11,050 nucleotides of DNA, from the NCBI GenBank assembly GCA_913060595.1, contig CAJXSA010000103.1, forward strand, positions 1 through 11,050, written 5' to 3'. The stretch comes from an uncultured Ignavibacteria bacterium. GTDB lineage: Bacteria; Bacteroidota; Ignavibacteria; SZUA-365. Under the pieces are notes generated by a model. The model ran no database searches, had not been told where the DNA came from, and was given only the letters and a program-made list of their open reading frames with translations. Each line of letters begins with the position of its first letter. Within the stretch, counting starts at the first letter, position 1. A program made the position numbers and the translations under genes. Positions 6,128 through 11,050 of the stretch are shown in pieces.

Positions 6128-8445
6128 GCATCCCGCGGACCTTCTCCGACACCTCTGCCGCCGAAGCTCCGGTGCTGACGCGGCGTGTCACCGCCGTTCT
6201 CGCCGTGCTGTACCTCGTCGCGGGCATCGTGATGACGCAGCTGCGCCTGCTCAACACGCTCGGCTATGAATCCGCACTCGTCTTCGCGCTGATCGCGGCC
6301 ATCGTCGGTGTCTTTCTTCCGCTGCGCGTGCTCACGCGTCCGGATGCGGATGAAAGCATTGGTCGCATGCTGGCACGCGCCCTGCGCACCGCGGGCGTGG
6401 GACTGCTGCTGCTCGCATTGCCGTTCACCGCGCTGCTCGTCAACGCGGCCTTCGTGCGCAACTGCGCGCTGCTCGACGGCGCGCTGTTCTGGCTGCTGAT
6501 TCCCGCGCCCACCGTGCTGTTCACCACCGCGCTGGTCGCCCTGCTGCGACAGGCCACGGGTCGCCGCGCGGGCGCGGTGTACGCGCTGCTGCTTCTGCTT
6601 TTCCTCGCGCAGCCCTTCGTGCAGATCTTCACCCGTCCGCAGCTCTTCGCCTACAACCACATGTTCGGCATGTTCCTCGGCCTGTCGTGGGATCAGACGC
6701 AGCCGCCTTTCGTGACGCTGCTGCTGTACCGGCTTTCCACCCTGGCCTACGCCGTGCTGCTGCTCACCGCGGCCGCCGCGCTGCAGCTGCGCCGCACCGG
6801 ACGCCTGCTGCCGTCGCGCGCACGCACGCTGCTGCTCGCCGTCTTCCTGCCGGCTCTCGCCGCGGTGCTGTATTTCAGCGTTCAGGGCGACAGCCTCGGC
6901 TTTACCAGCAGCTACGCGCAGCTCGAGCGCGTGCTCGGCGCGAAGCATGTCTCCGGTCCCGTGAAAATCCACTATGACAGCACGCAGTTCTCCGCGGAGG
7001 AAATTGCACTGGTGGCGCGGGAGCACCGCTTCCAGCTCGACCGCGTGTGCCGTGAACTGGGCGTGCAGTGGAAGGGCACGCTGACCAGCTATCTCTACCC
7101 GGACAGCGAGAGCAAGAAACGGCTGCTGGGCACGGAGAGCTCGCAGATCGCGCGTCCCTGGCGGCATGAAATCCATCTCTCGGCCGATTACTGGCGCGAT
7201 GCGGTCAAGCATGAAATCGTGCACGTGGTGGCGGGGGACTTCGGTCCCTACATCAACCGCGCACCCTTCATACGGGTGCTGGGACTGACCGAGGGACTCG
7301 CCATGGCCGTCGAGTGGTCATGGGGCAGCCGTACGCTGCATCAGCACGCTGCGGCCATGCGCGCCTACGGCCTGCTGCCCACGGCCGCGCAGTGCATCGG
7401 CACGCTGGGCTTCGCCACCAACAGCTCCTCGGTCAGCTACGTGGCCAGCGGCAGCCTGACACGCTGGCTGATGGACACGCTGGGCGTGGACGTCATTCGC
7501 CGCGCCTATGCCGCGGACGACCTCGAGTCGGTCACGGGACTGTCCTACGCGGAAATGAACACGCGCTGGCGCGTCTTTCTCGGCACGATCCCGCGGGCGC
7601 TGCCCGACAGCATCGCCACGATGTATTCGTTCACGCGTCCCTCGCTGTTCACCGCCGTGTGTCCGCGGGAAATCACCGAACGGGGACGCCGCGCCGCCCG
7701 CGCGCTGCGCGACCGCCGCTTCGACGAGGCCCTCCGCCTCTACCGCGCGGCAGAACGCATGGCGCCGAACGCCCGGGCGGTGTTCGGCATCACCGGGGCG
7801 TGGTATCAGCTGGGCGCGATGGATTCCGTGCGCGGGGCCACCGCGCGCTGGCTGCGCGACAGCAGCCGCGCCGCGAGCCTGTATCCGCTGCTGCTCTGGC
7901 AGGCGGCCGCGGCATGGACACAGTCGGATTCCGCCGCCGCGGACAGGGCGCTCACCGCGCTCGTGCGCGAACGGCCCCCGGGCTGGCCGGCGGTGCTGGC
8001 CGCACGCATGCAGCGCGCCCTGCGCCTTCGCGGCAGCGCCCGTCCCGCGCTGCGGGAAACCCTGCTCGGTGCGCTGCGGCGCGAGGAGAACGAGGATTCC
8101 CTCCGCGAAGAACGCGCCACCCGGCTGGCCGCGCAGCTTGATGACATTTCGGATTCGGACGAAGCCGCACCGGTGCTGCTCGAGGAATGGCTGCGCCTCA
8201 CGATGCGGGACGCGGAGGGACGCGCCCGTGCGCGCGCGCGGCTCGGGGCCTTTCCCAGCGAGGCGATGCACCTGGAACTGCTGCTGCGCGCGGGAGCCGT
8301 GTATTATGCGGACCGCATGCCCGCGGAGGCGGCGCCGTATTTCCGCGCGGCGCAAACAAAAACGGCGGACCGCATGGTCCGCCGTGATATCGAGGAATGG
8401 CTGGCGCGCTGCCGCTGGCTACTTGAGCACGAAGACGTGCAGTGA
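6124..8445 (+). CDS. Seven-helix membrane protein with periplasmic MA-clan (gluzincin-like) metallopeptidase domain and helical repeats
   Basis: The 773-residue protein has about seven hydrophobic helices (near 21-40, 49-66, 86-108, 119-140, 149-166, 197-220, 235-252). Arg-rich loops at 67-88, 141-150 and 221-234 put the N-terminus inside and everything after 252 in the periplasm. There, VKHEIVHVV (H363, E364, H367) is an HExxH zinc site, and LTEGLAMAVEW (E390) supplies a plausible third ligand 23 residues later, as in gluzincins (peptidase MA-like). From about 500 to the end the chain is helical and Ala/Arg-rich, with TPR-like segments (for example around 525-545 and the last 60 residues). 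No substrate is known. Translational coupling to the glycosyltransferase suggests a shared envelope role. Its last 27 bases overlap the convergent lipoprotein gene. The metallopeptidase reading is good; the repeat assignment is weaker. Confidence 0.85.
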   Translation: MSIPRTFSDTSAAEAPVLTRRVTAVLAVLYLVAGIVMTQLRLLNTLGYESALVFALIAAIVGVFLPLRVLTRPDADESIGRMLARALRTAGVGLLLLALPFTALLVNAAFVRNCALLDGALFWLLIPAPTVLFTTALVALLRQATGRRAGAVYALLLLLFLAQPFVQIFTRPQLFAYNHMFGMFLGLSWDQTQPPFVTLLLYRLSTLAYAVLLLTAAAALQLRRTGRLLPSRARTLLLAVFLPALAAVLYFSVQGDSLGFTSSYAQLERVLGAKHVSGPVKIHYDSTQFSAEEIALVAREHRFQLDRVCRELGVQWKGTLTSYLYPDSESKKRLLGTESSQIARPWRHEIHLSADYWRDAVKHEIVHVVAGDFGPYINRAPFIRVLGLTEGLAMAVEWSWGSRTLHQHAAAMRAYGLLPTAAQCIGTLGFATNSSSVSYVASGSLTRWLMDTLGVDVIRRAYAADDLESVTGLSYAEMNTRWRVFLGTIPRALPDSIATMYSFTRPSLFTAVCPREITERGRRAARALRDRRFDEALRLYRAAERMAPNARAVFGITGAWYQLGAMDSVRGATARWLRDSSRAASLYPLLLWQAAAAWTQSDSAAADRALTALVRERPPGWPAVLAARMQRALRLRGSARPALRETLLGALRREENEDSLREERATRLAAQLDDISDSDEAAPVLLEEWLRLTMRDAEGRARARARLGAFPSEAMHLELLLRAGAVYYADRMPAEAAPYFRAAQTKTADRMVRRDIEEWLARCRWLLEHEDVQ
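8354..8385 (-). terminator. Intrinsic terminator of the lipoprotein gene, inside the opposite coding sequence
   Basis: Read on the minus strand, a perfect 10-base stem (ACGGCGGACC, loop ATGC, GGTCCGCCGT; 8385-8362) is followed by a T-rich tract TTTTTGTTT whose first T is also the last stem base (8362-8354). It starts 34 bases past the lipoprotein stop at 8419. On the plus strand the hairpin is preceded by A and not followed by T, so it should act only on minus-strand transcripts. It lies wholly within the coding sequence of the membrane peptidase gene. Confidence 0.85.
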
Positions 8446-9429
8446 ATCGGTGAACACGTCGAGGCGCTCGACGCTGGCGATGCCGTTGTCGGCGGGGGAG
8501 AAGCGCGGCATGATATTCTGCGGTCCGATGCGGGTGAGGGGCGTTCCTTCCATCGTGGCGATCCATGTGTCGCCCGTCCCGGTCTCATAGACCATCGAGC
8601 TGCGCGTGCCCGACACGTCCATGTCCACCACGCTGCCGAACACCAGCTGCCGCGCCGTGCCGGCGTCGAGATCGAACAGGTGCAGTCCGCCCGCGTCGCG
8701 CGCGTACAGCCGCCGTCCCAGGCTGCCGGAGACGTACATCAGCCGCTGCTGCCAGGGATTGGGCGTGCTGAAAGGGGTGGTGGTGAAAGTGTGGAGCAGG
8801 TCGGAGTTGAAATCGTATTCCCGGATCGTGCCGTCGTCGAAGCGCACGGCCACCGAGCGCTGTCCGGTCATCGTGAGCGCGATGGCGGTGGCGTTGTCCG
8901 GCAGGTTGACCATGGTGAATTCCGTGGTCACTGTCCATGACGCGGCGTCGTAATTCGTCTGATTCAGCGTGTAGCTGCCGGGCGTGCCGCCGATCCAGAC
9001 AAAGGAATTCCCGGTGTTGCTGAAATCCATCAGCACCGGACTGCCGCCCTCGTTGGGCATGTAGTCGAGCAGCAGGCTCCCGTTGAGGTCATAGAAGCGG
9101 ATGTGCCCGTTCTGCACGAAGGCCAGGGCCGTTCCCGAGGGATCGAAGCCGTAGAGCGCGTGCACGGTGGCGACGTCCGGCATGGGAAGCGTGCGCAGGG
9201 TGCGCGAAGAGTAATCCATGATGGCCAGGTCGCCCCAGGTCGCGCTCGGAGGCGCGGCGACGTCGACCGACGCGGTCGCGCCCTGCAGGTAGCCCGCGAC
9301 GATGGTGCTGCCGTCGGGTGTCCAGACAGGATTGAAGAAATGCGTCATGGTGGCGGGATCGTCTTCGGAGCAGGCGGACAGCGCGACGGCCACAAGCAGA
9401 AGGGGAAGGATATTGCGAAGCTGGATCAT
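8419..9429 (-). CDS. Beta-propeller-like (PD40/WD40-type) envelope lipoprotein
   Basis: The 336-residue product starts with a short lipoprotein signal: two early polar/basic residues, a Leu/Val/Ala core and lipobox LSAC with cysteine 20. The mature protein begins CSEDD; acidic residues right after the cysteine resemble the surface-export signal of Bacteroidota lipoproteins, so an outer-membrane or surface location is inferred. The rest is beta-rich with repeated blade-like segments such as NPVWTPDGSTIVAG (33-46), YGFDPSGTALAF (93-104), DFSNTGNSFVWIG (135-147) and RFDDGTIREYDF, the pattern of PD40/TolB-like propellers. No catalytic motif is visible; a binding or scaffold role is likely. It follows ispE by 87 bases, has an A-rich leader without Shine-Dalgarno, and ends just before a strong terminator. 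Confidence 0.85.
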   Translation of the reverse strand: MIQLRNILPLLLVAVALSACSEDDPATMTHFFNPVWTPDGSTIVAGYLQGATASVDVAAPPSATWGDLAIMDYSSRTLRTLPMPDVATVHALYGFDPSGTALAFVQNGHIRFYDLNGSLLLDYMPNEGGSPVLMDFSNTGNSFVWIGGTPGSYTLNQTNYDAASWTVTTEFTMVNLPDNATAIALTMTGQRSVAVRFDDGTIREYDFNSDLLHTFTTTPFSTPNPWQQRLMYVSGSLGRRLYARDAGGLHLFDLDAGTARQLVFGSVVDMDVSGTRSSMVYETGTGDTWIATMEGTPLTRIGPQNIMPRFSPADNGIASVERLDVFTDSLHVFVLK

Positions 9430-9516
9430 GCGCGTCTGTGTTCTGTTGGTGGAAGATGGTACGGTGTCGTGTCCCTCCGTGCCACATCATATACAACACG
9501 GGAAATCCGGGGAAAG
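9430..9516 (-). promoter_or_regulatory. ispE-lipoprotein spacer, possible promoter
   Basis: These 87 bases lie between the ispE stop and the lipoprotein ATG. On the minus strand a -10-like TATATG/TATGAT stretch lies at 9493-9486, about 57 bases upstream of the start, but no good -35 partner is present. There is no terminator-like hairpin with a T-run after ispE, so the lipoprotein may be read from ispE, from its own promoter, or from both. Confidence 0.2.
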
Positions 9517-10380
9517 TTACGCATCTCGCACGATATGCGTGGGGAAAAAATCGGGTGCCGTCAGGGCGGTGGCCCGCACGCCGTGCAGGCGTTCTGCGCA
9601 GCGCGCGGCGGCGTGATGTGTCTCGAACAGACCGAATACAGAGGAGCCGCTTCCGCTCATCAGCGCGCCGGCGGCGCCGCAGTCCATCATATGGTCGCGC
9701 AGCGTGCGGATGGCGGGGTGCTGTTCCATCACCGTTTCCTCGAAGTCGTTGTGCAGCACCGTCGCGAGGGCCCCCGCATCGTGGGGCAGTTTCTCCAGCG
9801 CCGCGCGCAGCGGCGGCTCGGGCCGTCTCGGACGCGGCCGCAGGCTGCCGTAGGCCCATGGCGTGGAAACGTGTATGTCCGGGGTGACGAGCAGTATCCA
9901 GTACGGGCAGCGCCAGTCGAAGGGCAGAAGGATTTCCCCCCGTCCGCGGGCTTCCGCGGGACGATCCTGCAGGAAAAAGGGGACGTCGGAGCCGAGCATG
10001 GCGGCGATTTCCATCCGTTCCTCGTCGGGGACGTCGAGTCCGAGCAGTTCGGGCAGCACACGCAGCACGGCCGCGGCGTTCGAACTGCCCCCGCCGAGTC
10101 CGGCGCCCGCGGGAATGCGTTTTTCCAGGTACATGTGCACGCCCCGGTCACGCTGCTCGTGCAGCAGCGCTTCGGCGGCGCGCACGCAGAGATTGCCCCG
10201 GTCGCGCGGAATGTCGTCACGGTTCGCTTCAAGGGTGACGCCCCCGCCCGTGGCTTCGAAATGCAGCGTGTCGAAGAGATCGACGCGGTGGAAAATCGTG
10301 GCGAGGTCGTGAAAGCCGTCCTCGCGCTTGCCGAGCACGTACAGCCCCAGGTTTATTTTCGCATAACTGCGGACGGTCAT
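9517..10380 (-). CDS. ispE: 4-diphosphocytidyl-2-C-methyl-D-erythritol kinase
   Basis: IspE phosphorylates 4-diphosphocytidyl-2-C-methyl-D-erythritol with ATP, the fourth step of the MEP isoprenoid pathway, in the cytoplasm. The 287-residue protein matches the family in length and in its GHMP-kinase motifs: N-terminal SYAKINLGL (K8 likely catalytic), the ATP loop PAGAGLGGGSSNAA (90-103), GSDVPFFL (130-137, with D132 the likely catalytic acid) and the C-terminal glycine loop SGSGSSVFG (242-250). VSTPWAY (171-177) also fits. The ATG at 10380 puts the first motif in its usual place. It begins four bases after the stop of the upstream envelope-protein gene, so the two are probably co-transcribed. 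Its presence implies use of the MEP rather than the mevalonate route. Confidence 0.97.
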   Translation of the reverse strand: MTVRSYAKINLGLYVLGKREDGFHDLATIFHRVDLFDTLHFEATGGGVTLEANRDDIPRDRGNLCVRAAEALLHEQRDRGVHMYLEKRIPAGAGLGGGSSNAAAVLRVLPELLGLDVPDEERMEIAAMLGSDVPFFLQDRPAEARGRGEILLPFDWRCPYWILLVTPDIHVSTPWAYGSLRPRPRRPEPPLRAALEKLPHDAGALATVLHNDFEETVMEQHPAIRTLRDHMMDCGAAGALMSGSGSSVFGLFETHHAAARCAERLHGVRATALTAPDFFPTHIVRDA

Positions 10381-10384
10381 CGCG

Positions 10385-11050
10385 TCAGTTCTCGCCGAGG
10401 AAGAGGCCGAAGGTCACGCCGAAGCGCAGGAAGCCCCCGTTGAGGTCCAGCTCCGGCATTTCCTCCACGGTGAAATGCTCGTCGAGCTCCCACTCCTCGG
10501 CCGTGCCGCCAAACCAGCCGCCGGTCAGGTCGAGGATGATGAAGGGGTGAATTTCGTATTCCAGCGTCAGCGACGGCTGCCAGGTCAGAAAGTCGCTGGT
10601 CATCACGTGCCGCCTGTCGGCGTTGCTCTCCAGTTCGGTGGGGAAGAGTCCGCCCCAGGTCTTGCGGCTGTTCTCGGCCTGCGTCATGGTCAGTTCGTAG
10701 CTGCCGCCGCCGATCATGCCGCCGAAGGCGATGTGGAAGCGGCCGAAGGGAATGACGTATTCGACGGTCACGCCCCCGGCGCTGACGTCGAGTTTGGTCG
10801 AGCGGTACAGCCCGTCGATGTCGACGCGCTCTTCGGCGCTGCCGCCGTAGCCGAGTCCGCCGATGCGGAGGTTCGGGACGAGCATGATGTACGCGTAGCC
10901 GCGTCCCCCGAAGAGGTACATGCCGTCTTCGCTCAGCTGCGGAAAACCTTTCACGCCGAGCGCGTCGTTGAGGTCCGCGGTGTTGAGGAAATACCACGAG
11001 GGCGTCACGCCGCCTCCGCCGCCCACGATGCCGCCGCCGCGCTGGCGCCG
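10385..11050 (-). CDS. Glycine-rich, beta-barrel-like envelope protein of unknown function, N-terminus off window
   Basis: The frame is open from the right edge to the TGA at 10385, giving 221 visible residues. A GTG at 11026 could serve as a start, but the frame continues upstream through RRQRGGGI and into the edge, and that stretch looks like the region just after a signal peptide, so I treat the gene as 5'-partial. After a Gly-rich run comes a folded region with alternating hydrophobic and aromatic strands: YAYIMLVPNLRIGGLGYGG, GVTVEYVIPFGRFHIAFGG, LTLEYEIHPFIILDLTGGW and a C-terminal LRFGVTFGLFLGEN. This pattern suggests an outer-membrane barrel or a secreted beta-sandwich. I do not recognise a named family. 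It lies four bases upstream of ispE. Confidence 0.75.
   Translation of the reverse strand, partial: RRQRGGGIVGGGGGVTPSWYFLNTADLNDALGVKGFPQLSEDGMYLFGGRGYAYIMLVPNLRIGGLGYGGSAEERVDIDGLYRSTKLDVSAGGVTVEYVIPFGRFHIAFGGMIGGGSYELTMTQAENSRKTWGGLFPTELESNADRRHVMTSDFLTWQPSLTLEYEIHPFIILDLTGGWFGGTAEEWELDEHFTVEEMPELDLNGGFLRFGVTFGLFLGEN

Noticed and set aside
7318..8355. Minus-strand open frames opposite the membrane peptidase gene (7318-8355 and 6091-7224)
   Set aside because: They have low-complexity composition and no motifs, and the plus-strand frame has membrane helices and a zinc site.
9458..9483. Possible hairpin upstream of the lipoprotein gene
   Set aside because: In the minus-strand RNA the 7-base stem carries a C-A mismatch and a 12-base loop, with no T-run. 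It is too weak to call.
9103..10443. Plus-strand open frame of 446 codons across the lipoprotein gene and ispE
   Set aside because: It crosses a gene boundary antisense to two well-supported genes and shows no recognisable domain.
11024..11026. GTG at 11026 as the true start of the right-edge protein
   Set aside because: The frame stays open to the window edge, and the Gly-rich stretch around it looks like the segment after a signal peptide, so the start is more likely outside.

Overview
The window reads as dense, G+C-rich bacterial chromosome from a Gram-negative organism. It carries seven genes, two of them cut by the window edges, and no RNA gene, CRISPR array or mobile element that I can see. 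Several points hint at the Bacteroidota/Chlorobiota/Ignavibacteriota (FCB) side of the tree: starts largely lack a clear Shine-Dalgarno motif, there is a lipoprotein with an acidic stretch right after the lipobox cysteine, and the right edge holds a glycine-rich envelope-type protein. This placement is an inference and is weak.

Left block (1-4186, minus strand), in transcription order: plsY (glycerol-3-phosphate acyltransferase), gpsA (glycerol-3-phosphate dehydrogenase), then a large Ser/Thr kinase-AAA ATPase protein that runs off the left edge. GpsA makes the sn-glycerol-3-phosphate that PlsY acylates in the first step of phospholipid synthesis. The kinase start overlaps the gpsA stop as ATGA, so a signalling protein is translationally tied to lipid precursor genes. 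The whole 2.3 kb left end is one open minus-strand frame from 2300 to base 1.

An A+T-rich gap (4187-4345) separates plsY from a divergent plus-strand pair: a GT39/ArnT-like membrane glycosyltransferase (4346-6127) and, overlapping it by ATGA, an unusual protein (6124-8445). The latter has about seven membrane helices, then a periplasmic zinc metallopeptidase-like domain (HEIVH plus a downstream Glu) and a helical repeat tail. I know of no named family for this combination; it is the most novel-looking item here.

Right block (8419-11050, minus strand): an envelope protein fragment entering from the right edge, ispE (MEP isoprenoid pathway) 4 bases after it, then a beta-propeller-like lipoprotein. 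The lipoprotein gene converges on the peptidase gene and overlaps its 3' end by 27 bases. Its likely intrinsic terminator, a 10-bp stem followed by T5-G-T3, lies inside the coding sequence of the opposite gene.
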